This document shows, piece after piece, positions 1 through 8,712 of a DNA stretch of 64,000 bases. The translations under genes and the position numbers were made by a program. The notes below the pieces were generated by a model, which was not told where the DNA came from, did not search any database, and worked only from the letters and a program-made list of their open reading frames with translations. This stretch comes from Desulfovibrionaceae bacterium. Lineage in GTDB: Bacteria > Desulfobacterota > Desulfovibrionia > Desulfovibrionales > Desulfovibrionaceae. Within the stretch, counting starts at the first letter, position 1. Every line of letters starts with the position of its first letter. The stretch spans positions 1 to 64,000 of the forward strand of contig JAVHLG010000004.1 of the NCBI GenBank assembly GCA_031082225.1, given 5' to 3'.

Positions 1-42
1 CAACTGATAGAAATTGGGCAAAGACGGTGGTAAAGCTTTGCA

Positions 43-117
43 TGTGCGGAATCCTTTTGTTGAAGTGTAGGTGAGCTTCGCAACTCTACCATACAACAAC
101 AAGAGCGATTCCGCACA
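43..117. repeat. Long imperfect inverted repeat (hairpin)
   Basis: The outer arms 43-53 and 107-117 are perfect 11-bp complements (TGTGCGGAATC against GATTCCGCACA). Pairing continues inward with one mismatch over 54-62 against 98-106, then more weakly to a short loop near 75-82, giving a stem of more than 20 bp. There is no coding frame and no T tract, so it is not an obvious terminator. It could be a small non-autonomous repeat or an RNA structure; the sequence alone does not decide. Confidence 0.6.
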
Positions 118-278
118 GTTATAATAAGGACAAAAAAAACGACATTCTCTCTAAAATAGGCGTACTGGAACACGCAGGAGTCTGTAGGTTGTGTACTTGA
201 AAGATTTTTGAGTTTGATATCATGGCGATAAAGATCAATTTTTCGAGATTGGTCCCTGTATTGGAAAACTATCGTTAG

Positions 279-350
279 CCCAACCCAATTGGTTTATTCG
301 GGCGTCAAGCCTTTTTTTATCCGGACAGCAATGATCTTGATTGTCACTGA
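279..350 (+). pseudogene. Possible degraded 3' end of a HigB-like toxin gene
   Basis: The frame that stops at 348-350, directly before the antitoxin start, ends in D-S-N-D-L-D-C-H. This resembles the usual C-terminal end of HigB toxins (...DVDY..H). A stop codon lies in frame at 276-278 and nothing recognisable as the rest of the toxin precedes it. HigB normally sits immediately upstream of HigA, so position supports the reading, but the similarity is short. The antitoxin therefore appears to have lost its toxin. Confidence 0.3.
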
Positions 351-358
351 GGGACGCC

Positions 359-658
359 ATGAAGACGCGCACTCGCAAGCCGACGCATCCCGGGGCCATC
401 CTGCGGCATGACTATCTCGATCCCTTGGGCATGACCATTACGGCCCTGGCCGACCGGCTGAAGGTTTCCCGCAAGCATCTTTCCGGGGTGCTCAACGAGC
501 GGGCCGGGATCACGCCCGACATGGCCCTGCGGCTGTCCAAGGCCTTCAACACCACCCCGGACCTGTGGCTCAACCTCCAAAACGCCCATGATCTGTGGTG
601 CGCCGAGCATGCGCCCACGGGATGGGCCGAGGTGACGCCGATCACCACGGCGGCGTGA
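359..658 (+). CDS. higA: HigA-family addiction module antitoxin (XRE-type HTH)
   Basis: A 99-aa protein with the HigA layout: a leading HPGAILRHDYL segment, a helix-turn-helix around residues 22-50 (LADRLKVSRKHLSGVLNERAGI) and the closing MALRLSKAF..TPDLWLNLQ block. HigA proteins repress their own operon and neutralise the HigB mRNA interferase. I chose ATG 359 over the TTG at 341 because a GAGGGA ribosome site (349-354) fits 359. No intact toxin lies on either side, only a short possible toxin tail just upstream, so this is probably an orphan antitoxin acting as a DNA-binding protein. The family call is firm; a present role in addiction is doubtful. Confidence 0.85.
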   Translation: MKTRTRKPTHPGAILRHDYLDPLGMTITALADRLKVSRKHLSGVLNERAGITPDMALRLSKAFNTTPDLWLNLQNAHDLWCAEHAPTGWAEVTPITTAA

Positions 659-1164
659 TGCGTCGTGACATGGAGGGCGTTGCGATGGCGCCTTATCGTG
701 AGGGTGGTTGAGCCATCTTGTTTCGGAGTGAGATTTCCCGTCCCCGATTGTCTACGGTGAACATGCCGATATGGGGCATGTCCGCATTCTCCTCGAAGAG
801 CTTCCCGTTGCTCCTTTTTCCTTTACGTAGCCCGTCTTGATGTTCCGTCCGTTCGTCGTATCCCCGGATCGAGACTCGGTGCCGATTGGATCGTATGGCA
901 CGCGCCAGACTCCGATCATGTCCGCCGATGCCGCAAAGGACTCAGGTGACGAGATGGACGCGAGTTGTGAAAAGCCGTGGGCTCTTCGTCAATATGCTAT
1001 GCTAGATAAAACATAGCTATGCCGGAGAGTTGTCCAGGGTGCCTCCTTGCCTATGGATGTCTATTCTGGCATATGCCATCTACGACATAGCAAAGAATCG
1101 GAATCCTCGCACTGCCTTCCGCCCCGAAGACGCGGCACGATGCGAGGCAGCCGGAGGGACGGAT
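659..1164. other. Gene-poor stretch with a possible minus-strand remnant
   Basis: No complete gene is visible. On the minus strand a frame open from roughly 960 down to a stop at 693-695 ends in protein-like sequence (GKLFEENADMPHIGMF...NKMAQPPSR) but has no usable start codon. It may be the tail of a decayed gene. Nearer the next gene, GCTATGC occurs twice (996-1002 and 1016-1022), overlapping the perfect 10-bp palindrome CATAGCTATG (1012-1021). That palindrome is a candidate operator for the molybdenum-enzyme genes downstream. Confidence 0.4.
996..1022. promoter_or_regulatory. Candidate operator upstream of the Moco/Mop genes
   Basis: Two direct GCTATGC copies lie 20 bp apart. The second is embedded in the palindrome CATAGCTATG, and CATAGC also pairs with GCTATG at 996-1001. 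The spacing of about two helical turns and the position about 145 bp before the molybdopterin-binding protein start suit a dimeric regulator. It does not clearly match the published enterobacterial ModE box, so the regulator is unknown. Confidence 0.35.
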
Positions 1165-2199
1165 ATGCGGCATCAGGGAATGCGCGAGGTGGCGGTTGCG
1201 GACGCCGTGGGGCTGGTCTTATGCCACGACATCACCCGCATCGTGCCCGGCGAATTCAAAGGCCCGGCCTTCAAAAAAGGCCATGTGGTCACCCAAAACG
1301 ACATCCATGAACTGCTGCGCGTGGGCAAGGAGCATCTGTATGTGCTCGATCCCATGCCCGGCTACCTGCACGAGGACGAGGCCGCCCGGCGCATCGCCAC
1401 GGCCGTGGCCGGAGAGAACCTGACGCTTACCTCGGCCTGCGAAGGCCGGGTCAATCTGTCTGCCGAGGTCCAGGGGCTTTTGGTTGTGGACCCGGACATC
1501 CTTTTGCAGATCAACGCCCTGGGAGAGATCGCCCTGGCCAGCCTGCATACCTTTCAGGAGGTCCAGGCCGGACAGTTGGTGGCCGGAACCCGGGTCATCC
1601 CCCTTGTGATCGACGAGGAAAAGATTCGCCGCGTGGAGGAGGTCTGTGCGGACAAGACCGTGGTGACGGTGCGTCCCTTCAAATCCTGCCGGGTGGGCGT
1701 GGTCACCACCGGCAGCGAGGTCTACCACGGCCGCATCAAAGACGCCTTCGGCCCGGTTTTGCGGGAAAAGTTCACCCGCCTGGGAAGCCATGTCTTCGCC
1801 CAGCGCATCACCTCCGACGACGAGGCCATGACCGCCGCCGCCATCCGCGACCTGATCGACGACGGGGCGGACCTGATCGCGGTCACCGGGGGCATGTCCG
1901 TGGACCCCGATGACCGCACCCCAGCCGCCATCCGCGCCGCCGGGGGCAGGCAGGTGGTCTACGGCGCGCCCACCTTCCCCGGGGCCATGTTCCTTCTGGC
2001 CCATATCGGCGACGTGCCCGTCGTCGGCCTGCCGGGCTGCGTCATGTACCACCGGGCCAGCATCTTCGACCTGATCGTTCCCCGCATCCTGGCGGGCATT
2101 GAGGTCGTGGCCTCCGATGTGGCGGCCCTGGGGCACGGCGGCTTCTGCGCCGCCTGCGCCGAATGCCGCTATCCCGCCTGCGCCTTCGGAAAAGGATGA
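1165..2199 (+). CDS. Molybdopterin-binding protein (MoCF/MoeA-like)
   Basis: A 344-aa cytoplasmic protein. The central-to-C-terminal part carries the MoCF_biosynth fold: a VGVVTTGSEV strand near residue 177 and a TGG..VDPDDRTP loop near 240, the region that binds molybdopterin in MogA/MoeA proteins. The C terminus has four cysteines in a C-x2-C-x2-C-x4-C arrangement followed by FGKG, possibly a metal site. An in-frame start at 1030 would add 45 residues, but ATG 1165 has a GGAGGG site at 1153-1158 and begins at the conserved region. It lies 71 bp before the aldehyde oxidoreductase gene, so a role in cofactor binding or delivery for that enzyme is likely. It is shorter than full MoeA, so I do not assign a gene symbol. 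Confidence 0.8.
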   Translation: MRHQGMREVAVADAVGLVLCHDITRIVPGEFKGPAFKKGHVVTQNDIHELLRVGKEHLYVLDPMPGYLHEDEAARRIATAVAGENLTLTSACEGRVNLSAEVQGLLVVDPDILLQINALGEIALASLHTFQEVQAGQLVAGTRVIPLVIDEEKIRRVEEVCADKTVVTVRPFKSCRVGVVTTGSEVYHGRIKDAFGPVLREKFTRLGSHVFAQRITSDDEAMTAAAIRDLIDDGADLIAVTGGMSVDPDDRTPAAIRAAGGRQVVYGAPTFPGAMFLLAHIGDVPVVGLPGCVMYHRASIFDLIVPRILAGIEVVASDVAALGHGGFCAACAECRYPACAFGKG

Positions 2200-2270
2200 A
2201 AAACGCCAACCTTCCGGCCCACGCGGCCGGAGGCCATACGACAGACCGTAAACTTGCCAAGGAGGCAGCT

Positions 2271-4994
2271 ATGATTCAAAAAATGCTCATCGTGAACGGC
2301 GTTCAAAAAACCCTTGTGGTCGATACCGACGCCACACTGGCCGACGTGCTGCGTGAGCAGCTTCTGCTTACCGGCGTCAAGATCGGCTGCGGCCAGGGCC
2401 AGTGCGGCGCGTGCAGCGTCATCCTGGACGGCAAGGTGGTGCGTTCCTGCATCACCAAGATCAAACGCGTGGCCGACGGGGCCAACGTCACCACCATTGA
2501 GGGCGTGGGCACCCCCGAGGCCCCGCACGCCCTGCAGCTGGCCTGGATGGTGCACGGCGCGGCCCAATGCGGCTTCTGCTCACCGGGCTTCATCGTCTCG
2601 GCCAAGGGCCTGCTTGACGAGAACAAAAGCCCCACCCGCGAGGAGGTCCGCGACTGGTTCCAGAAACACAAAAACGCCTGTCGCTGCACCGGCTACAAGC
2701 CCCTGGTGGACGCGGTCATGGACGCGGCCAAGGTGCTGCGCGGCGAACTGACCCCCGCCGAACTGGCTTTCAAGCTGCCCGAGGGCGCCCGGGCCTTCGG
2801 CTCCAAGCTGCCCCGGCCCTCGGCCCTGGCCAAGGTCACCGGAACCTGCGACTACGGTGCGGACCTGGGTCTCAAGATGCCCGAGGGAACCCTGCACATG
2901 GCCCTGGTCCAGTCCCCGGTGTCCCACGCCAACATCGTGTCCATCGACGCATCCGAAGCCCTGTCCATGCCCGGGGTGCATGCCGTTTTGACCCACAAGG
3001 ACGTCAAGGGCAAAAACCGCATCACCGGCCTTATCACCTTCCCCACCAACAAGGGCGACGGCTGGGACCGCCCCATCCTGTGCGACACCAAGGTCTTCCA
3101 GTACGGCGACGCCGTGGCCATCGTGTGCGCGACTTCCGAAAAGCTGGCCCGGGCCGCCGCCGAAAAGGTGAAGGTGACCTACGAGGAACTGCCCGCCTAC
3201 ATGAGCGCGCCTGCGGCCATGGCCGAGGACGCCCTTGAGATCCATCCCGGCACCCCCAATGTCTATTACATCCAAAAGATCGCCAAGGGCCCGGACACCG
3301 CGCCCATCTTCGAAAAGGCCGAGGTGGTGGCCGAGGATGACTTCTACGTCGGCCGTCAGCCGCACATGCCCATCGAGCCGGACGTCGGCTTTGCCTACAT
3401 CAACGACGAGGGCAAGCTGGTCATCCACTCCAAGTCCATCGGCCTGCACCTGCATCTGTATATGATCGCCCCGGGCCTGGGCGTGGAGCCGGACAACCTG
3501 GTCCTGGTGCAAAACCCGGCCGGCGGCACCTTCGGCTACAAGTTCAGCCCGACCATGGAGGCCCTTGTGGGTGTGGCGGCCCTGGCCACGGGCAAGCCCG
3601 TGCACCTGCGCTACAACTACCAGCAGCAGATGGCCTACACCGGCAAGCGGTCGCCGTTTTTCATGAACGTGCGTTTCGCCGCCGACAAATCCGGCAAGCT
3701 TTTGGCCATGGAAAGCGACTGGACCGTGGATCACGGCCCCTATTCCGAGTTCGGCGACCTTCTGACCCTGCGCGGGGCCCAGTTCATCGGCGCGGGCTAC
3801 GCCATCCCGGCCATCCGGGGCGAAGGCCGCACCGTCTGCACCAACCACGCCTGGGGCTCGGCCTTCCGGGGCTACGGTTCGCCGCAAAGCGAGTTCGCCT
3901 CGGAAGTGCTCATGGACGAACTGGCCGAGAAACTTGGCATGGACCCCTTGGAGCTGCGCTATAAAAACGCCTACCGCAAGGGCGACACCACCCCCACCGG
4001 CCAGGATCCCGAGGTCTACAGCCTGCCTGAGATGCTCGACGCCATGCGGCCCAGGTATCAGGCCGCCCTGGCCAAGGCCAAGGCCGATTCCACGGCCGAG
4101 GTCAAGCGCGGCGTGGGTCTGTCCTTAGGCGTCTACGGCGCGGGCCTGGACGGCCCGGACTCCTCCGAGGCCTGGATCGAACTCAACGCCGACGGCGGCG
4201 TGACGGTCTATTCCTGCTGGGAGGACCACGGCCAGGGCGCGGATTCCGGGGCCCAGTGCACGGCCCACGAGGGCCTGTTGCCGCTTGGCGTCCCGCCCGA
4301 GAAGATCCGGCTGGTCATGAACGACACCAGCAAGGCCCCCAATAGCGGCCCGGCCGGGGGCAGCCGCTCCCAGGTCATGACCGGAAACGCCATCCGCGTG
4401 GGCTGCGAACTGCTCGTCAAGGCCATGCAGAAGCCCGGCGGCGGCTACCGCACCTATGACGAGATGGTGGCCGAGAAGCTGCCGCTTCGTTATAGCGGCA
4501 AGTGGACGGCCCCGGCCACGAACTGCGACGAAAACGGCCAGGGAAATCCGTTTTGCTGCTACATGTACGGCCTGTTTTTGGCCGAGGTGGCCGTGGACGT
4601 GGCCACGGGCAAGACCACGGTGGAAAAGATGACCCTGGTGGCCGATCTCGGCGCCCTGGCCAACAAACTCGTGGTGGACGGCCAGATGTACGGCGGTCTG
4701 GCCCAGGGCATCGGCCTGGCGCTCACCGAGGATTACGAGGACATTAAAAAGCACTCCACCCTGGTTGGCGCGGGATTCCCGTTTATAAAGCAGATCCCCG
4801 ACAACCTGGAATTGATCTATGTGGAGTCCAAGCGTCCGGACGGTCCCTTCGGGGCCTCGGGATCGGGCGAGCTGCCCCTGACCTGTCCCCACGCGGCCAT
4901 CTCCAACGCCATCAAAAACGCCTGCGGCGTGCGCATCACCAAGCTGCCCGCGCTGCCGGAAAAGGTGCTGGCAGGCCTCAAAGCCCTGGGCTAA
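2271..4994 (+). CDS. mop: Aldehyde oxidoreductase, molybdenum hydroxylase (Mop)
   Basis: A 907-aa protein, the same length as the D. gigas aldehyde oxidoreductase and alignable from MIQK to the C terminus from memory. Residues 1-80 form a plant-type [2Fe-2S] domain with C40, C45, C48 and C60. A second [2Fe-2S] domain follows with the AQCGFCSPG and NACRCTGYKP cysteines. The rest is the molybdopterin-binding part, ending with the GASGSGELPL segment that holds the catalytic glutamate of this family. The enzyme oxidises aldehydes to carboxylic acids using a molybdopterin cytosine dinucleotide cofactor and passes electrons through the two FeS clusters. Start ATG 2271 has an AAGGAGG site at 2259-2265; the upstream in-frame extension is not conserved. 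Downstream genes supply its maturation factors. Confidence 0.97.
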   Translation: MIQKMLIVNGVQKTLVVDTDATLADVLREQLLLTGVKIGCGQGQCGACSVILDGKVVRSCITKIKRVADGANVTTIEGVGTPEAPHALQLAWMVHGAAQCGFCSPGFIVSAKGLLDENKSPTREEVRDWFQKHKNACRCTGYKPLVDAVMDAAKVLRGELTPAELAFKLPEGARAFGSKLPRPSALAKVTGTCDYGADLGLKMPEGTLHMALVQSPVSHANIVSIDASEALSMPGVHAVLTHKDVKGKNRITGLITFPTNKGDGWDRPILCDTKVFQYGDAVAIVCATSEKLARAAAEKVKVTYEELPAYMSAPAAMAEDALEIHPGTPNVYYIQKIAKGPDTAPIFEKAEVVAEDDFYVGRQPHMPIEPDVGFAYINDEGKLVIHSKSIGLHLHLYMIAPGLGVEPDNLVLVQNPAGGTFGYKFSPTMEALVGVAALATGKPVHLRYNYQQQMAYTGKRSPFFMNVRFAADKSGKLLAMESDWTVDHGPYSEFGDLLTLRGAQFIGAGYAIPAIRGEGRTVCTNHAWGSAFRGYGSPQSEFASEVLMDELAEKLGMDPLELRYKNAYRKGDTTPTGQDPEVYSLPEMLDAMRPRYQAALAKAKADSTAEVKRGVGLSLGVYGAGLDGPDSSEAWIELNADGGVTVYSCWEDHGQGADSGAQCTAHEGLLPLGVPPEKIRLVMNDTSKAPNSGPAGGSRSQVMTGNAIRVGCELLVKAMQKPGGGYRTYDEMVAEKLPLRYSGKWTAPATNCDENGQGNPFCCYMYGLFLAEVAVDVATGKTTVEKMTLVADLGALANKLVVDGQMYGGLAQGIGLALTEDYEDIKKHSTLVGAGFPFIKQIPDNLELIYVESKRPDGPFGASGSGELPLTCPHAAISNAIKNACGVRITKLPALPEKVLAGLKALG

Positions 4995-5071
4995 CATCGC
5001 ACACGCGCCCGCCCGACGGTCCCTGCAAAGGCCCCGGGCGGGAAACATCACGGGCCATCGGCCCACACGGC

Positions 5072-5105
5072 GAACGGGCGGGCGTGATAGGGCGTCCGCC
5101 CGTTT
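5072..5105 (+). terminator. Weak terminator or attenuator hairpin after mop
   Basis: AACGGGCGG pairs with CCGCCCGTT across a 14-nt loop, starting about 80 nt after the mop stop. The downstream sequence TTTGATCTCT gives only a poor U tract, so partial termination is the most that can be claimed. Confidence 0.3.
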
Positions 5106-5189
5106 GATCTCTGGGAAACCCCGGGGGAAGGCCTCCGGCGGCCAAAGGGCGAAGGCCCTGGGCGATCCCGGCACGGTTTTCGACGAATC

Positions 5190-5211
5190 GCCATCCTGCC
5201 GACAGGATGGC
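5190..5211. repeat. Perfect 9-bp hairpin upstream of the redox gene
   Basis: GCCATCCTG and CAGGATGGC pair perfectly around the loop CCGA. It lies 122 nt before the start at 5334, in the untranslated stretch. Without a T run it is more likely an mRNA-stability or processing structure than a terminator. Confidence 0.45.
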
Positions 5212-5333
5212 TCCAGGCGGACCCCTGGCCTGGTGAGGCGGCGGACGCATCCAACACGGCTGGCGGGACAAGAGGGTGTGCCGACACGGCAGGCGTCTCC
5301 ATGGAGCTTGCGCGGCAACACGAGAGGCACGGC

Positions 5334-7718
5334 ATGGATCAAAACGAACTGCGCGACTGGGAGGCCCGGTGCATCCAGGAAGAACAGCCCGGCTGCCGAG
5401 CGGCGTGTCCGCTGCATGTGGACGTGCGGGCCTTCATGGAGGCCATGGCCGCTGGAAAAACCGCCGCCGCCCGGAAGGTTCTGGAGCGGACCATGCCCCT
5501 GACCGGGGTTCTGGCCCGGCTCTGCGACCATCCCTGCGAGGCGGCCTGCCTGCGCCGCGATCTGGGCGGGGCCCTGGCCATCGGCGACCTGGAGCGGTTT
5601 TGCGTCGAAAATGCCCCGGCCGGGGGCAAACCCCTGGTCCTTCCTGCCAAAGGCAGGCGGGCCGCCGTCTTCGGCGCGGGACTGGCCGCCCTGACCGTGG
5701 CCAGCGAGCTCACGCGCAAGGGCTACGCCGTCACGATCTTTTTCCCTGAATCCGCCCCGGGGGGATGGCTGGGCCAAGTCCCGGCGCACCTCCTGCCCCC
5801 GGACGTCCTGGCCGCCGAGGCGGCCATGCTGGCGCGCCTGGGGGTATCGTTTGCGCCGGGCACGGCGCTGACGGAAGAGTTTCTGGCTGTGACGCGGGCG
5901 GATTTCGACGCCGCGTTCGTGGAATATGGGGCCGGTTCCGGCGGGACCGGGCCGGGGCTGTGCCCGGCACAGCGCACGGACGTGGACCCGGTGACGCTTG
6001 CGGCGGACGACCCCGGGATGTGCTTCGGCGGCTGGCCGCTGCCGGACGGGACACCCTCGCCCATGGCCTGCGCCGCCGACGGCCGCCGGGCCGCCGCCAC
6101 CCTGGACCGGTTCATGAGCAACGTCTCGGCCACGGCCTCCCGGGAACGGGAGGGGGCCGTACCCACCCGGCTCTTCAGGCAGACCGCAGGCGTCGCCGCC
6201 GCCCACCGGCTGTTTCCGGCCGACCCCGACGCCGGATTCACCGCCGCCGAGGCCGTGGCCGAGGCCGCGCGCTGCCTGCGCTGCGAGTGTCTGGAATGCG
6301 TCAAGGTCTGCGCCTATCTGGAACGCTACAAGGGCTATCCCAAGACCTACGCCCGGCGTTTCTACAACAACGCGGCCATCGTCCAGGGACATCATCAGGC
6401 CAACCGGATGATCAATTCCTGCAGCCTGTGCGGGCTGTGCGCCGAGGTCTGCCCCGAGGGCTTCGCCATGGCGGAATTAAGCCTCCTGGCCCGGCGGGAC
6501 ATGGTGGAGCGGGGCAAGATGCCTCCCTCGGCCTTCGAGTTCGCGCTCGCGGACATGGCCCAAAGCGATTCCCCGGCCTGCGCCCTGGCCCGGCCCGGGC
6601 CCGGGGCCGCGACCTGCGGCCATGTCTTTTTCCCGGGCTGCCAGTTGGCCGGGGCCTCGCCGGATCTGGCCCTGGCGGCCTACGGCTTCTTGCGCGATAC
6701 CCTGCACGGCGGCGTGGGCGTCATGCTCGGCTGTTGCGGCGTGCCCGGCCGGTGGGCCGGACGCGAGGATCTTTTCGCCGCCTCCATGGCCCGCTTGCGC
6801 GCCGACTGGGAGCGCCTGGGGCGGCCCCGGGTGGTCGCGGCCTGCGCCACCTGCCTGAAGACCTTCACCGAGGCCGCGCCGGACATCCCGGCCATGTCCC
6901 TGTGGCGGGTTCTTGCCGAAGAGACCGGACTGCCGCCTGGCGCGGCAAAGGCCCCCGGGACACAGACCCTGGCCGTGCACGACCCCTGTTCCTCGCGGCA
7001 TGATCCGAAGACCCGGGCCGCCGTGCGCGAGCTTTTATCCAGGCTCGGGGTCAAGACCCTGGAGCCGCCCCTGACCGGACAATACACCGAGTGTTGCGGC
7101 TATGGGGGGCTTATGTGGAACGCCGATCCGGACATGGCCCGGGCGGTGGCCGCGGGCCGGGCCGGGGCCGTTGACCGGGACTACGCCGTGTCCTGCGCCA
7201 TGTGTCGGGACATGCTGTGGCGGGCGGGCAACCGGGCCGTGCATCTGCTGGACCTGATCTTTCCCGGCCAGAGATCCGGCGGCCCCGGGCGCTCGCACCC
7301 CGCCGGACTGTCGGCCAGACGCCGCAACCGGGCGGGGCTTAAACGCGACATCCTGCGCGCCGTCTATGGCGAAAAGGAGGCGGGCATGGAAGAGACTGGC
7401 GGCGTCACCGTGTGCATGGCCCCGGAGGTGCTGGCAAGGCTTGAGGAGCGGCGCATCCTGGATACGGACGTCCGGGCCGTGGTGGCCCGGGCCGAGGCCA
7501 CAGGGGAGCGTTTCCTGGATACGGCCACGGGCCGCTTTCTCGCCTCGGCCAGGCTGTGCAACGTAACCTTCTGGGTGCTCTACGACAAAAACGACGGGGG
7601 ATGTACGGTGCATGACGCCTATTGCCACCGCATGGACGTGCCCGGGACCGGCACGGCGGCAGACGCCGGGCCACATGCCGAAACTGACCCGGCAGGCCCG
7701 GGAAAGGAGCGGCCATGA
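5334..7718 (+). CDS. Pyridine nucleotide-disulfide oxidoreductase/dicluster-binding protein of the Mop cluster
   Basis: A 794-aa composite redox protein. Residues 1-80 resemble the FeS domain of glutamate-synthase/dihydropyrimidine-dehydrogenase-like proteins (C13, C21, C25, then CDHPCEAAC). A Rossmann FAD/NAD segment follows near residue 105 (VFGAGLAAL). Two [4Fe-4S] motifs sit near 313-325 (CLRCECLECVKVC) and 363-375 (CSLCGLCAEVCP). From about 430 to 640 there is an HdrB-like Cys-rich region (FFPGCQ, LGCCGVPG, ECCGYGG, CAMC). The last 110 residues form a separate small domain. It probably moves electrons between the aldehyde oxidoreductase and a cellular carrier. I chose ATG 5334 over 5301 because GAGAGG lies 6 nt upstream of it. 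The stop overlaps the next start by 4 nt (ATGA). Confidence 0.85.
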   Translation: MDQNELRDWEARCIQEEQPGCRAACPLHVDVRAFMEAMAAGKTAAARKVLERTMPLTGVLARLCDHPCEAACLRRDLGGALAIGDLERFCVENAPAGGKPLVLPAKGRRAAVFGAGLAALTVASELTRKGYAVTIFFPESAPGGWLGQVPAHLLPPDVLAAEAAMLARLGVSFAPGTALTEEFLAVTRADFDAAFVEYGAGSGGTGPGLCPAQRTDVDPVTLAADDPGMCFGGWPLPDGTPSPMACAADGRRAAATLDRFMSNVSATASREREGAVPTRLFRQTAGVAAAHRLFPADPDAGFTAAEAVAEAARCLRCECLECVKVCAYLERYKGYPKTYARRFYNNAAIVQGHHQANRMINSCSLCGLCAEVCPEGFAMAELSLLARRDMVERGKMPPSAFEFALADMAQSDSPACALARPGPGAATCGHVFFPGCQLAGASPDLALAAYGFLRDTLHGGVGVMLGCCGVPGRWAGREDLFAASMARLRADWERLGRPRVVAACATCLKTFTEAAPDIPAMSLWRVLAEETGLPPGAAKAPGTQTLAVHDPCSSRHDPKTRAAVRELLSRLGVKTLEPPLTGQYTECCGYGGLMWNADPDMARAVAAGRAGAVDRDYAVSCAMCRDMLWRAGNRAVHLLDLIFPGQRSGGPGRSHPAGLSARRRNRAGLKRDILRAVYGEKEAGMEETGGVTVCMAPEVLARLEERRILDTDVRAVVARAEATGERFLDTATGRFLASARLCNVTFWVLYDKNDGGCTVHDAYCHRMDVPGTGTAADAGPHAETDPAGPGKERP

Positions 7719-7930
7719 GCATGGAACCGGCCTATGCGCCCGACGCCGGAGACTGGACCTGCGGCCGGTGCGGCGGCCCCCTGGTCCAGTCCAAGGTGGA
7801 GGTGTCCTACCTTGGCAGCGTGTTTGCGGTGATTTTACCCACCTGTCCGGCCTGCGGCCTGACGCTTGTGCCCAAGTCCCTGGCCGAGGGCAAGATGGCC
7901 GAGGTGGAGGCCCTTTTGGAGGACAAGTGA
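7715..7930 (+). CDS. DVU_1557-type small redox/zinc-ribbon protein
   Basis: A 71-aa protein with two CxxC pairs, CGRC near residue 16 and CPAC near residue 44, the layout of a zinc ribbon or rubredoxin-like knuckle. The start ATG overlaps the preceding stop (ATGA), and its own stop overlaps the GTG start of the next gene, so translation is coupled on both sides. The family is known as a small protein of the Desulfovibrio aldehyde-oxidoreductase cluster. Its exact role is not established; metal binding or delivery of electrons or sulfur is plausible. Confidence 0.8.
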   Translation: MSMEPAYAPDAGDWTCGRCGGPLVQSKVEVSYLGSVFAVILPTCPACGLTLVPKSLAEGKMAEVEALLEDK

Positions 7931-8712
7931 CCACCCCTGCGACGCCCCCCGCGCCTGTCCCAAAGGTAATCGTGCCGGGCTGGCCTGACGGGCGACACCG
8001 GCCGGTCATGTTCCTGCCGCTCTACCGTCGGGCGGATTTCCGAGCCGTGGCGGGCGACGCCCTGCGACCCGGGGGGCTTGGGCTCTCGGCCCGGGGCCTG
8101 GACGCGGCCGGTTTCGCCCCCGGGGACGTGGTGGCGGACGTGGGCTGCGGCCCCGGGGTCAGTGTGGAATTTTTGCGGCAGCGGGGACTTCAGGCCCTGG
8201 GCGTCGAGGCCGACCCCGGGTTCGCCGCCGAGGCCGCAGGCCGGGTTCCCGGACGGGTGATCGTGGCCCGGGCCGGGGCCCTGCCCCTGCCGGACGGCGT
8301 TTTGGACGGCGCGCTGTGCGAATGCGCCCTGTCCGCCTTTGCCGATCGCCCGGCGGCCCTGTCCGAATTGGCCCGCATCCTGGCCCCGGGCGGACGCCTG
8401 GTCGTCGCCGACCTGTACCTCCGGGACAATGCGGGCGGGGATGTCCGGGCGGACGGCTCCTGCACGGCCGGGGCCATGACCCGTGCGGCGTTTTTGGCCG
8501 AATTGTCCCGGGCGGGCCTTGTCCCCATCCTTTTCGAGGACCATTCCCGGCTTCTGGCCGAACTGGCCGGGAGGCTGCTTTTTGCCGGATGCAACGCGGC
8601 GGATCTGGCCCCGGCCCTGTCCGGCGGGGCTGGCGGATGCGCCTGCGGCGTCGGACCACGGCGACCCAGTCCGGGGTATTTCCTGTGTGTGGCCGTCAAG
8701 GAGGTTTTATGA
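7927..8712 (+). CDS. trsM: SAM-dependent methyltransferase of the Mop cluster (TrsM-like, DVU_1556 type)
   Basis: A 261-aa class I methyltransferase. The SAM-binding glycine loop VADVGCGPG starts near residue 68, an acidic residue (VEAD) ends the second strand, and LARILAPGGRLVVADL is the usual post-motif segment near 155. The C-terminal third has a cysteine-containing stretch (GGCACGVG). GTG 7927 is preferred because it overlaps the previous stop in a GTGA arrangement and GGAGG lies 4 nt upstream; the ORF upstream of it is noise. The gene ends 4 nt into the next one. It belongs to a conserved trio with the C-GCAxxG-C-C and radical SAM genes. The substrate is unknown; modification of a peptide or cofactor is possible. 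Confidence 0.8.
   Translation: MTTPATPPAPVPKVIVPGWPDGRHRPVMFLPLYRRADFRAVAGDALRPGGLGLSARGLDAAGFAPGDVVADVGCGPGVSVEFLRQRGLQALGVEADPGFAAEAAGRVPGRVIVARAGALPLPDGVLDGALCECALSAFADRPAALSELARILAPGGRLVVADLYLRDNAGGDVRADGSCTAGAMTRAAFLAELSRAGLVPILFEDHSRLLAELAGRLLFAGCNAADLAPALSGGAGGCACGVGPRRPSPGYFLCVAVKEVL

Larger units (their letters stand above)
4995..5333. other. Intergenic region with several stem-loops
   Basis: There is no gene between mop and the redox protein downstream. Two structures stand out. A stem AACGGGCGG (5073-5081) pairs with CCGCCCGTT (5096-5104) and is followed only by TGATCT. A perfect 9-bp stem with a 4-nt loop lies at 5190-5211. Neither has a good T tract. They may attenuate or process the transcript so that mop, needed in quantity, is expressed above its accessory genes; this is inference. 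Confidence 0.4.

Noticed and set aside
996..1022. Classical ModE binding site
   Set aside because: The dyad does not match the known enterobacterial ModE consensus well enough; kept only as an unspecified candidate operator.
7612..7926. N-terminal extension of the methyltransferase
   Set aside because: It overlaps the DVU_1557-type gene in another frame and shows no conserved sequence; GTG 7927 with its GTGA overlap is the better start.
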